Shown one piece after another: positions 24,431 through 33,142 of a stretch of 64,000 nt of DNA. This stretch comes from Arenicellales bacterium (GTDB taxonomy: Bacteria > Pseudomonadota > Gammaproteobacteria > Arenicellales > JAHEKD01), in the NCBI GenBank assembly GCA_028284225.1, contig JANQSD010000005.1, forward strand, positions 1 through 64,000, in the 5' to 3' direction. The notes below the pieces were generated by a model. The model was not told where the DNA came from and ran no database searches. It saw only the letters and a program-made list of their open reading frames with translations. Within the stretch, counting starts at the first letter, position 1; the number at the start of each line of letters is the position of its first letter. The position numbers and the translations under genes are program-made.

Positions 24431-26871
24431 ATCAAACTATTCCAACTCATGCACAAGTGGTTGTGATTGGCGGCGGGATCATTGGTTGTTCCACCGCCTA
24501 TCACTTGGCTAAGGAACATAATGTCGATGTGGTACTGCTAGAGCGTGGCAAACTCACTTGTGGTACGACCTTTCATGCCGCCGGATTGGTCGGTCAGCTC
24601 AGGAGTAATGCGTCTATTACCCGGTTACTCAAATACAGTGTCGAGTTGTACGAGACTATTGAACAGGAAACCGGTTTGGCATCAGGTTGGAAACAAAATG
24701 GTGGACTGCGACTGGCTAACAATCAAGAGCGTTGGACTGAAATCAAGCGACAAACTACAACGGCTCGATCATTTGGTCTGGAAATGCATTTGCTCAGTCC
24801 CAAAGAAGCTAAGGATTTATGGCCGTTAATGGATGAAAGTGATCTGGTCGGTGCGGCGTATTTGCCTTCCGATGGTCAGGCAAATCCATCAGACCTGACC
24901 CAGTCGTTGGCCAAGGGTGCGCGCATGCATGGCGTCAATATCATCGAAGATATTTTGGTTGAAAAGGTAGACACCGAAAATAATCGGGTCGTTTCAGTGG
25001 ATACCGACCAGGGCAGCATACAGTGTGAAAAGCTGGTGGTTTGTGCCGGGCAGTGGAGTAAAGAAATCGGGCGCATATCCGGGGTAAATATTCCACTGCA
25101 ATCTATGCAGCATCAATACATGGTGACTGAGCCCATGGGCGTGCCTGCTAATTTGCCGACTTTGCGAGATCCTGATCGTTTGACCTATTTTAAAGAGGAA
25201 GTGGGCGGGTTAGTGATGGGCGGTTATGAGCCCAACCCCAAGCCCTGGGATGTTGCATCTATTCCTCAAGACTTTAAATTTTCTTTGCTGGATAGCGATT
25301 GGGATCACTTTGAACAATTAATGGAGCAGGCCTTGATCCGAGTGCCGGGATTGGAACAAGCAGGGGTCAAGTCACTGATTAATGGTCCGGAATCATTCAC
25401 TATCGATGGCAATTTCATTCTCGGTGAAGCACCAGAAATTACCAATTATTTTGTCGGGACAGGATTTAATGCTTATGGGATTGCTGCGGCAGGTGGTGCG
25501 GGAAAAGCTTTGGCAGCCTGGGTGGTGACCGGTGAGCAACCCATGGATTTGTGGGTGGTGGATATCCGCCGATTTTCTCAAATGCATCGTGATGACGCTT
25601 GGGTGAAAGCCCGAACAGTTGAAGCCTGTGCCAAGCACTACACCATGGCTTGGCCACATGAAGAGTATCGTAGCGGACGTCCTTTATTAACGTCTCCTTT
25701 ATATAAATGCCTGCAAAGTTATGGAGCATGTTTTGGCTCTAAATTAGGTTGGGAGCGCCCCAATTGGTTCGCACCAGAAGGTGTGAATCCTGAAGATGAA
25801 TATTCCTTTGGTCGGCAGAATTGGTTTAAGTATGTCGGTGATGAGCATTCGCTTGTGCGTAATGCCGTTGGCTTATTTGATGTGTCATCATTCGCTAAAT
25901 TTGAACTCTCGGGCAAAGATGCCGCCGCTGCACTTGATTGGATTTGCGCTAACCATGTGACCCGGGAACCTGGTCGAGTGACCTATACTCAATTACTGAA
26001 CAGCCGTGGTGGTATTGAATGCGATCTGACAGTGGCACAACTTGATGAAGAGGTGTTTTATATAGTGACAGGGACTGGATTTCGGGTTCACGATTTTGCC
26101 TGGATACAAAGCCATATTCCCGAGGATTATCAGGCTGAATTAACGGATATTACCGAGCAATACGGCACCTTGTCATTAATGGGGCCTAAAGCAAGAGACG
26201 TTTTGCAAGCCGTTACAGACAATGATTGTTCAAATGCTGCGTTTCCATTTGCTCATGCGAGAATGATAAATATTGCGGGCCACTCAATTCGGGCACTACG
26301 AATGACATATGTAGGTGAATTAGGTTGGGAGTTGCACATTCCCTTGGCCGCAACAGGCGATGTGTTTGATGTGTTGATGGAGGTCGGCAAACCGTTTGGA
26401 ATTCGCCCGGTCGGTTATCGTGCTATTGAATCGTTACGGCTTGAAAAAGGATATCGTGCCTGGGGGTCTGATATCACCCCGAACGATTCACCATTTGAAG
26501 CGGGCTTAGGATGGGCGGTTAAACTTAAATCTGATATCGATTTTGTCGGTCGAGAGGCGGCTATGGCAGCCTCTAAAGCTATACGAAAAAAACAGTTAGT
26601 TTGCTTTACCGTTGATGACCCGAAGATTTCATTGCTAGGTAGAGAAACCATTTTACGTAATGGTCAGATTGCAGGTTATCTCAGCAGTGGGGGGTACGGT
26701 TACAGCATTGAAAACTCAATCGGCTATGGTTACGTGAGAAATGATGCAGGTGTGGATAACGACCATCTTAACAATGCGGACTATCAACTGGTTGTTGCAG
26801 AAGAGAAGGTTTCGGCAACCGTCCATTTACAACCCCTCTATGATCCACAGGGGCAGCGTGTTCGGATGTAG
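24427..26871 (+). CDS. Dimethylglycine/sarcosine dehydrogenase-family flavoprotein (DAO + GcvT domains), copy 1
   Basis: The 814-residue enzyme has an N-terminal FAD domain (VVVIGGGIIGCSTAYHLA) with His50 in TTFHAAGL, the position of the covalent FAD histidine in mammalian dimethylglycine dehydrogenase. A FAO-M region and a C-terminal aminomethyltransferase (GcvT) half from about residue 430 follow (GGIECDLTV; MTYVGELGWELHIP). The family oxidises N-methyl groups and passes the one-carbon unit to tetrahydrofolate. The start overlaps the permease stop, so transport and demethylation are coupled. The exact substrate is not determined. Confidence 0.85.
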   Translation: MNQTIPTHAQVVVIGGGIIGCSTAYHLAKEHNVDVVLLERGKLTCGTTFHAAGLVGQLRSNASITRLLKYSVELYETIEQETGLASGWKQNGGLRLANNQERWTEIKRQTTTARSFGLEMHLLSPKEAKDLWPLMDESDLVGAAYLPSDGQANPSDLTQSLAKGARMHGVNIIEDILVEKVDTENNRVVSVDTDQGSIQCEKLVVCAGQWSKEIGRISGVNIPLQSMQHQYMVTEPMGVPANLPTLRDPDRLTYFKEEVGGLVMGGYEPNPKPWDVASIPQDFKFSLLDSDWDHFEQLMEQALIRVPGLEQAGVKSLINGPESFTIDGNFILGEAPEITNYFVGTGFNAYGIAAAGGAGKALAAWVVTGEQPMDLWVVDIRRFSQMHRDDAWVKARTVEACAKHYTMAWPHEEYRSGRPLLTSPLYKCLQSYGACFGSKLGWERPNWFAPEGVNPEDEYSFGRQNWFKYVGDEHSLVRNAVGLFDVSSFAKFELSGKDAAAALDWICANHVTREPGRVTYTQLLNSRGGIECDLTVAQLDEEVFYIVTGTGFRVHDFAWIQSHIPEDYQAELTDITEQYGTLSLMGPKARDVLQAVTDNDCSNAAFPFAHARMINIAGHSIRALRMTYVGELGWELHIPLAATGDVFDVLMEVGKPFGIRPVGYRAIESLRLEKGYRAWGSDITPNDSPFEAGLGWAVKLKSDIDFVGREAAMAASKAIRKKQLVCFTVDDPKISLLGRETILRNGQIAGYLSSGGYGYSIENSIGYGYVRNDAGVDNDHLNNADYQLVVAEEKVSATVHLQPLYDPQGQRVRM

Positions 26872-26882
26872 GTGTTAATTCA

Positions 26883-29300
26883 ATGTCAGGTGATTTACAG
26901 GCAAAGATCGTGATTATCGGCGGCGGTGCAATTGGAACTGCCGTGGCCTACCATCTTGCTAATGCGGGTGAAACGGATGTGCTGCTGCTGGAAAAATCTC
27001 AACTCACTCACGGATGTACCTGGCATGCCGCAGGATTGGTTGGCCAGCTTCGAGGTAAACGAAATTTAACCCGCTTGATGCAAAACTCTGTGGCCGTGTT
27101 TGATCGCCTTGAAAAAGAAGCCGGGCTCGCTATTGATTGGAAAAAAGTGGGTTCATTGCGTTTGGCATCCAGCCCTGAGCGTTGGAGTGAAATCAGGCGA
27201 TCGATGAGCCAGGCGAAAAGCTTTGGGGTAGAGTGTGAAGCATTAAGCGCCGCAGAAGCTAAGCAATTATTTCCGTTTATCGAGACCCAGGATGTAGAAG
27301 GTGCGGCATTTATACCTGGCGATGGCTATATCGATCCCTATGCCTTGACTCAAGCCTATGCCAAAGTCGCGAAAGACAAGGGTGTGCAGATCAAAGAGCA
27401 TACAACTGTAACCGGTTTTGACATCGAGCATCGGCGGATAGTTAAGGTCCATACCGATCATTGCAGTGTAACCTGCGAAAAAGTGCTTAACTGTGCGGGG
27501 CTTTGGGCCAAGCGAGTGGGTGAGATGGCCGATGTCTCGTTGGCAGCCGGCGTGGTTGAACATCAGTATTTTTTAACTGAGAAGAAGCTGAAATTCGACA
27601 GCTCGTTACCAACTTTACGTGACCCTGATAAAAACTTTTATCTAAAACCCGATACGGGTGCATTTGCTATCGGAGGATGGGAACAAGGTACAAGCGTCTG
27701 CTGGCAATCCAAACCTCCGCTTGAATTTGGGCATGAGTTATTTGATGCCAATTATGATCGTCTGGAATTGTTTGCCGTGCCTACTAGTGAGCGATTACCG
27801 GTTTTAAACGAAATTGGCATTCAAACAGTCATTAATGGACCGATCCCGGTTTCTGCAGACGGTGAACCGATCATGGGGCAGGCACCTGATCTCGATAACT
27901 TATTTGTGGCTTGTGGGTTTACGGCCGGCATTGCGGCGTCCGGCGGCGCCGGAGAAGCCATGGCAAACTGGGTGCTTCACGGTGATCCGGGTATGGATTT
28001 GTGGGCGTTTGATGTCAGGCGGTTTGGAAACCTGCATGCCCAGTCAGGCTATCTGGGTAAAAGAGCGGTGGATGCCTATGCTGCCTATTACAAAATTCAC
28101 TGGCCGGGTGAACAGACAACGGTGGCTCGTGGTTTACGCCGTTCGCCCTTATATCAACATCTGAAGGAAGCGGGTGCTGTATACGGTTCGAAGTTTGGTT
28201 GGGAGCGCCCGGATTGCTTTGTCGTCAATAACGTTAAATTCAGCGAGAGCCTGAGTTTTGAACACAAACCGGGCTACTTTGAAACCGTAGCACATGAGTG
28301 CAGGCAAATTGCTAACAAGGTTGTATTGATAGATCAGAGTTCATTTTCAAAGTTCGAGCTGACGGGAGCGGATGCTTATGCTGCCTTAAACTATATTGCA
28401 GCGAATACTATCCCTGTTGATCCAGGTAATGCAGTTTATACGCAACTCTGTAATGAGAATGGCGGGATTGAATCAGACTTGACCATTATCCATGAAGCAA
28501 CGAATAAATTTTTGGTCATAACCGGGTCTGGATTTGGTGTGCGTGATCGACACTGGATGGAAACGCATTTACCCACTGATGCACAGGTCAATTTTCGAGA
28601 TGTCACTAATTCTTATGCAGTAATAAATCTCTGTGGGCCCTGTTCGCGTAGTGTGCTTGAAAAAGTCACTGAGTCTAATGTGAGTAATCAGGCATTTCCG
28701 TTTTTAACCACACAACACATCAATATTGGCGATGCAAGGGTTCTGGCTGTTCGAATTGGATATATTGGAGAACTGGGATGGGAGCTTTATATCCCACAGG
28801 AATATGCCGCTTACGTCTATGAAACCTTGTTTGAGTCGGGCCAAGAATTTGGAATTTCCAACGCGGGATACCGAGCGATTGAAAGCTGTAGACTGGAAAA
28901 AGGCTACGTTTACTGGTCGGCCGATGTCGGTCCGGATTTTAACCCTTATCAGGCGGGTCTTGGATTTTGCGTTGATCTGAATAAATCGGAATTTATCGGT
29001 CAACAGGCGTTACAACAAGCAGCCGGAAAAACACCAGCCAAACAATTAGTCACACTTTCTTATCAAGGATTCATTCCGCTGCATGGAAGTGAACCCATTT
29101 ATGTCAATGGTGAATTAGGCGGTGCGGTGACCAGTGCTGGATTTGGGCATCGGCTTTGGTTAAGTATTGCCTATGGCTATTTGCCGGGAGATTTTGATAA
29201 AAGCTCAACTATTGAGATTGAGGCATTCGGAAAATCCTACAAAATGGATCTGGGCCAACGCTGTTTATATGATCCAAAGATGAAAAAATTAAAGCGCTAA
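26883..29300 (+). CDS. Dimethylglycine/sarcosine dehydrogenase-family flavoprotein, copy 2
   Basis: This 805-residue paralogue of the preceding gene has the same layout. The FAD motif is KIVIIGGGAIGTAVAYHLA, and the covalent-FAD-type histidine is His48 in CTWHAAGLVGQLRG. A GcvT half contains NGGIESDLTI and RIGYIGELGWELYIP. Two side-by-side copies suggest two successive demethylations (for example dimethylglycine then sarcosine) or two related substrates. The copies are clearly diverged, so the duplication is not recent. The spacer to the previous gene is 11 bases. Confidence 0.85.
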   Translation: MSGDLQAKIVIIGGGAIGTAVAYHLANAGETDVLLLEKSQLTHGCTWHAAGLVGQLRGKRNLTRLMQNSVAVFDRLEKEAGLAIDWKKVGSLRLASSPERWSEIRRSMSQAKSFGVECEALSAAEAKQLFPFIETQDVEGAAFIPGDGYIDPYALTQAYAKVAKDKGVQIKEHTTVTGFDIEHRRIVKVHTDHCSVTCEKVLNCAGLWAKRVGEMADVSLAAGVVEHQYFLTEKKLKFDSSLPTLRDPDKNFYLKPDTGAFAIGGWEQGTSVCWQSKPPLEFGHELFDANYDRLELFAVPTSERLPVLNEIGIQTVINGPIPVSADGEPIMGQAPDLDNLFVACGFTAGIAASGGAGEAMANWVLHGDPGMDLWAFDVRRFGNLHAQSGYLGKRAVDAYAAYYKIHWPGEQTTVARGLRRSPLYQHLKEAGAVYGSKFGWERPDCFVVNNVKFSESLSFEHKPGYFETVAHECRQIANKVVLIDQSSFSKFELTGADAYAALNYIAANTIPVDPGNAVYTQLCNENGGIESDLTIIHEATNKFLVITGSGFGVRDRHWMETHLPTDAQVNFRDVTNSYAVINLCGPCSRSVLEKVTESNVSNQAFPFLTTQHINIGDARVLAVRIGYIGELGWELYIPQEYAAYVYETLFESGQEFGISNAGYRAIESCRLEKGYVYWSADVGPDFNPYQAGLGFCVDLNKSEFIGQQALQQAAGKTPAKQLVTLSYQGFIPLHGSEPIYVNGELGGAVTSAGFGHRLWLSIAYGYLPGDFDKSSTIEIEAFGKSYKMDLGQRCLYDPKMKKLKR

Positions 29301-29310
29301 AGAGGTACCG

Positions 29311-30249
29311 ATGACGGACGACGACATAGAACTTGCTCGCAATGCACTTAACACCATTCCATTATTTGCGGCGATTGATGCAAACAGTGTTTCAATAGAA
29401 CGATTAGGGGGGTTAACAAATCTGGTCTATCGAGTTGATAGCGGACAACGTTCGGTTTGCCTGCGCCTGCCGGGGCAGGGCACAGAAGAATATATCAACA
29501 GAGAAAATGAAGCGCAGGCGGCACAAGCAGCAGCAAGCGCGGGAGTAAGTCCGGGTGTGCTTTATTCTGACTCTGATGGTGTGATGGTGACGGAATACAT
29601 CGATGGCGCGGTGACAATGACGCCTGAATTGTTCAAGTCTATTGATCAATCACCGCAGCGGGCGGGTGAAGCTTTTCGCAAACTTCATGATGCTAACCTT
29701 AAATTTAATTTTAGGTTCGAATTATTTAGCATGATTGATGAATACCTCGAGGTGCTTGCAGGAAAGACAGTCGAGTTTCCCGACGGTTACCATGATGTGT
29801 TGGCTGAATCTCAGTCTGTTAGAGAAGCATTGGAAAAACATGAGTTGCCGCTTACCGCCTGTCATTGTGATCCATTGTGTGAAAATTTTCTCGATACAGG
29901 TGAAAGAATGTGGATCGTGGATTGGGAATATTCCGGCATGAATGATCCGATGTGGGACTTGGGTGATTTATCTGTGGAAGCCGGTTTTGATCAAGCACAG
30001 GATATTGAAATGATTCTGGCTTACTTCGGTGCTCAACCACGCCCTGATCAGTACGGGCGAATCATCATCTATAAGGCAATGTGCGATTTACTCTGGACCT
30101 TATGGGGATTGATACAGCATGCTAATGACAATCCAGTCGAAGATTTTTGGGACTATTCCACAACCCGATTTTCTAGATGCAAAGCCTTGATGGCTTCATC
30201 TGAGTTTTCTGATCATGTCAAAGCAGTATATGCTGGTCCCAAAACATAG
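29311..30249 (+). CDS. Choline/aminoglycoside-kinase-like phosphotransferase
   Basis: This 312-residue kinase-fold protein has a nucleotide-binding GGLTNLVYRV segment, a catalytic HCDPLCENFL (Brenner HxDxxxxN) and a metal-binding DWEYSGMNDPMWDLGD. It is closest in style to LicA-type choline kinases and ethanolamine kinases. As the last gene of the amine operon, 10 bases after the flavoprotein gene, it may phosphorylate choline or an aminoalcohol intermediate. The product could also be the signal for the DeoR repressor, which is inference. Confidence 0.75.
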   Translation: MTDDDIELARNALNTIPLFAAIDANSVSIERLGGLTNLVYRVDSGQRSVCLRLPGQGTEEYINRENEAQAAQAAASAGVSPGVLYSDSDGVMVTEYIDGAVTMTPELFKSIDQSPQRAGEAFRKLHDANLKFNFRFELFSMIDEYLEVLAGKTVEFPDGYHDVLAESQSVREALEKHELPLTACHCDPLCENFLDTGERMWIVDWEYSGMNDPMWDLGDLSVEAGFDQAQDIEMILAYFGAQPRPDQYGRIIIYKAMCDLLWTLWGLIQHANDNPVEDFWDYSTTRFSRCKALMASSEFSDHVKAVYAGPKT

Positions 30250-30283
30250 TTAATTAGTCAAGACCAATGAGAATAAAATTAGA

Positions 30284-30481
30284 TTGACTCAATATGTTGA
30301 GAACTGGTCATGTACCACCGAAGATGAAACCATCTGCGAGATCCTCGTTCCCAGAAGCCACCCGCAAAAGCTCACACTAACCCAGGCTCTTAATCGTTAC
30401 CTAAAAGAAGTCACCTCAACAAAAAAGCGAAAACACAACTTTCAGAACATTTTCGAACTAAGGTGGTCATCACCGGCGTGA
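30284..30481 (+). pseudogene. Tyrosine-recombinase (phage integrase) N-terminal fragment
   Basis: Codons around 30374-30445 read TLTQALNRYLKEVTSTKKRK, the start of the core-binding domain of phage-type integrases (TLxEALxRYLxEVTxxKK). The flanking N-terminal residues fit less well, and nothing resembling the catalytic R..H-x-x-R..Y region follows. It is a short decayed remnant, probably not translated usefully. It sits just after the amine operon. Confidence 0.4.
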
Positions 30482-30727
30482 GAAACAGTTTCCACAAGGC
30501 ACATAGATTTATGTCTTTGAGATTGAAGAAAAATTGATCTCTCACTCCAGGTCTTATGTTTTCCTGAGAAACTAAAACATGCGGCGTGTAAGCAAATGAA
30601 GGTTATTGATGGTTATGGGTTTCAATATCATCAATCGCCAAGAACTTTTAACACCAAGATCAATCAAAGAATAATGTTCAATTTTATTACTTATTTCACT
30701 CAAATCACTTACTAGGAGAAACTAACC
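30482..30727. other. Intergenic region, leader of the Tat-exported hydrolase gene
   Basis: No gene is recognised here. The last part is AT-rich and contains a TAGGAGAAAC ribosome site just before ATG 30728. Remnants of the integrase are not traceable beyond 30450. Confidence 0.4.
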
Positions 30728-31669
30728 ATGTCAAAAAACAGTCTTGAATTTGATCGTCGTACCTTCCTTAAAGCCGGTGCTATTGGCACCGCTGCTGGTG
30801 TGGTAGGCCTGAATACCAGACCGGCTGAAGCGCAATCGGTGGCTTGGAAGCAAGCGGGTAATAATAATCATGTGATTGATATTCAGGAAAGCGAAACCAC
30901 GACTTCAACCGGTGAAGTAAAGCTCGAGTACTTTGGTCATTGTGCGTTTAAAGTCACCTCACCGGCCGGTGTGACGATATTATTTGATCCTTGGCGCAAT
31001 GATCCTTCGGGTGCATGGGGCTTATGGTATCCGAACGAATTTCCCCAAACAGTTGTAGATATTGGCATGTCGACGCACGCACATTTTGATCATGATGCTC
31101 TCGATCGACTTGATGCAACCATGATCCTGGATCGTATGGTCGGTGAGTATAGTTTTTCCGATGTAAAGATAAGCGGACTGGCTGACAAACACGCTTGTGA
31201 GGCTCCCGGTTGGTATGAATGGACCAATGCTATTGCTGAGTTCGGTGCTAATGCTTGTCCACCGGATAATCCCGGGCACATGGACATGTCGATGTACGTT
31301 GTCGAAACGGGCGGGCTGAGAATTCTGGTTTGGGGGGATAATCGCCATAATCCATCTGAGTACGTCTGGCAACAATTAGGACAGATTGATGTATTAACAC
31401 TTCCGGTTGATGGCTCACAGCATATCTTAAGTTACGAACAAGGCGACGAGATCGTAGAACGTCTTTCACCCAAAGTCGTAATTCCCACACATTATCTGTG
31501 TGAGGGAGTATCATTAACATTGACCACACTGCAAGATGCTGACGAATGGGTTGATTCCCAAAAAAGCAAAACGTTGCTTGATAGCGGTTCGCTAAGCCTG
31601 GCAGCGGAGGAGGTCAAACAAATGGACAAGGAATTCATGTATTTCGGGAGTAATACAGTTATTTCGTAA
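30728..31669 (+). CDS. Tat-exported metallo-beta-lactamase-fold hydrolase (UlaG-like)
   Basis: The 313-residue protein begins with a twin-arginine signal (DRRTFLKAGAIGTAAGVVG, ending PAEAQS), so it is exported folded. The mature part is an UlaG-like MBL domain: YFGHCAFKV at the first strand, the metal motif STHAHFDHDAL, VWGDNRHNP, and the late PTHYLCEG histidine. The family cleaves phosphoesters, lactones or thioesters; the substrate is not predictable. It stands alone, between the integrase remnant and a terminator hairpin. Confidence 0.8.
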   Translation: MSKNSLEFDRRTFLKAGAIGTAAGVVGLNTRPAEAQSVAWKQAGNNNHVIDIQESETTTSTGEVKLEYFGHCAFKVTSPAGVTILFDPWRNDPSGAWGLWYPNEFPQTVVDIGMSTHAHFDHDALDRLDATMILDRMVGEYSFSDVKISGLADKHACEAPGWYEWTNAIAEFGANACPPDNPGHMDMSMYVVETGGLRILVWGDNRHNPSEYVWQQLGQIDVLTLPVDGSQHILSYEQGDEIVERLSPKVVIPTHYLCEGVSLTLTTLQDADEWVDSQKSKTLLDSGSLSLAAEEVKQMDKEFMYFGSNTVIS

Positions 31670-31700
31670 AACCAATTACGTTATATTGCATCTCATTAAA

Positions 31701-31732
31701 ATCAGTCATTTACATATAAGTGAATGACTGAT
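31701..31732 (+). terminator. Stem-loop terminator after the Tat-MBL gene
   Basis: ATCAGTCATTTAC and GTGAATGACTGAT pair over 13 bp with one G-T mismatch and a six-base loop, followed by TTGTTCAG. It lies 32 bases after the stop codon and fits a factor-independent terminator with a weak T-tail. Confidence 0.6.
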
Positions 31733-31837
31733 TTGTTCAGATTGTGTTACAAAGCTGATTAGTACTCCTCATAATGATTTGTAACACAAGCCAGCTCGAT
31801 TTATTTTCCTTATGGTGTTCCATCACGCCCCGGTTAC

Positions 31838-31869
31838 CATCGTAAAATGGTCATGACCATTTTACGATG
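31838..31869. repeat. Perfect 32-bp palindrome between convergent genes
   Basis: The half-site CATCGTAAAATGGTCA is followed directly by its exact reverse complement, with no spacer. It lies between the ends of the Tat-MBL gene (plus) and the DUF1304 gene (minus). It could be a two-way terminator, a cruciform or a protein-binding site. Confidence 0.8.
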
Positions 31870-31919
31870 TATAAGAAAACAATCAGCATTTAAAACGGAA
31901 ATAAGCTTTGTTGATCAAA

Positions 31920-32327
31920 TTATTGCTCGGCTGATTTTAAAAACGCCTGCCTAACTAATATCAAACCGATTAGTGCTGGTAAGGCCTGTGTTAAGGCGAT
32001 CCTCAATAAACCAGGTTCGGATATGTACAACACTATTCCGGCACCGACAATAAATAAAAGAAGATAGGTGGCTAACAATTTTCCCTCTTTAATCAGGCCT
32101 TTGTAGACTAAATAAATTGAGAATAGTAATCCAAAGGCTAGAAAGAGATTATAGAAGCCTAAATTAAAGGCCCATAATTTCACTACTAATCCTTGTTCAG
32201 GTGATAAACCGAATTTCTCCAGTGTGGCAGGGTCCATAAAATTAATGCTTTCTGTATAGAAAAACAGGATATGTAAGGCTGCGGTTATTCCGATTGAAAT
32301 TATTGTGATTAGTTGTTTTTTATTCAT
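31920..32327 (-). CDS. DUF1304 family membrane protein
   Basis: This 135-residue protein has four predicted membrane helices and the DUF1304 pattern: ALHILFFYTESINFMDPATL near the start, then VVKLWAFNLGFYNLFLA, GKLLATYLLLFIVGAGIVLY and a final ALPALIGLILV. The family is widespread and its function is unknown. It lies 15 bases downstream of a LuxR regulator on the same strand and may be co-transcribed with it. Confidence 0.8.
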   Translation of the reverse strand: MNKKQLITIISIGITAALHILFFYTESINFMDPATLEKFGLSPEQGLVVKLWAFNLGFYNLFLAFGLLFSIYLVYKGLIKEGKLLATYLLLFIVGAGIVLYISEPGLLRIALTQALPALIGLILVRQAFLKSAEQ

Positions 32328-32342
32328 GATGATTCTCCAGTT

Positions 32343-33017
32343 TTATAGTATGTGTTTGTTGTTTGAATTTATTGCATTAGTAGAATTAGCGTAAACAAAG
32401 TTATTGAGAGGCCATCTATGCAGCTGCTGATATTTTATAGCGGCTTCTGTACGGTTGGTGACCTTAAGTGCTCTGAGAATTGATGAGACATGTAATTTAA
32501 TCGTTCCCTCAGATATCCCCATTTCGTAGGCAATACGTTTGTTTGAAAAGCCTTGAATTATGCGTTGAATAACTTCTTGCTGGCGTCCGGTTAGCTTAAA
32601 GTGCGTGGCTGATGATCGTGTGGTACCACGAGTCTGAATAGATTCATTATGCATAAATGCATGAAGCTTTTGCTGTATTGATTTATATGATTGATTAGGA
32701 TTAATTACATCAATACCGCCGAGTCGGCGAAGTGAAGCCATGAATGTACTAGATTGATTATTCGATATCACCAGAACTCGGGATTGTGGTGATACTTCCT
32801 TAACATTAGCCAAAATGTCAATTGCACTATTTAAACATTGATCGAGGCGACAGACAGCATATTTTATGTTTAAAGTAATATTTTCTTTTTGGTAGAAATC
32901 TTGAATAGTATTGGCTGTTATGATGAGCAGATTCGGATATATTGATTGGACTAATAATTTGATACTTCTTTGCGAGAATGTATCAGGATCGAAAATCAAA
33001 CAAGTACTTTGCTTCAT
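32343..33017 (-). CDS. LuxR/NarL-type regulator with atypical receiver domain
   Basis: The 224-residue protein ends in a LuxR helix-turn-helix (LTGRQQEVIQRIIQGFSNKR followed by EGTIKLHVSSILRALK). The first 120 residues have receiver-like secondary structure (SRVLVISNNQSSTFMASLRR), but the acidic pocket is not obvious; KYAVCRLDQ may carry the phospho-acceptor Asp. It may be a pseudo-receiver working without phosphorylation. It is divergent from the other LuxR gene at 33143. Confidence 0.75.
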   Translation of the reverse strand: MKQSTCLIFDPDTFSQRSIKLLVQSIYPNLLIITANTIQDFYQKENITLNIKYAVCRLDQCLNSAIDILANVKEVSPQSRVLVISNNQSSTFMASLRRLGGIDVINPNQSYKSIQQKLHAFMHNESIQTRGTTRSSATHFKLTGRQQEVIQRIIQGFSNKRIAYEMGISEGTIKLHVSSILRALKVTNRTEAAIKYQQLHRWPLNNFVYANSTNAINSNNKHIL

Positions 33018-33142
33018 ATTACCCTCTCTATTGTTATTAGTTGTCAGATTCTTTTAAAAATAGTGTATTTCTTATCTTTAAAAAAAGGATAATCATTGGA
33101 TTCAATAATGTCATCACCAATATTAGTGAAAATTAGTCAGTA

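Noticed and set aside
30250-30727. tRNA gene serving as integration site for the integrase remnant
   Set aside because: No cloverleaf, TTC-loop or CCA-end pattern could be found in the region by eye.
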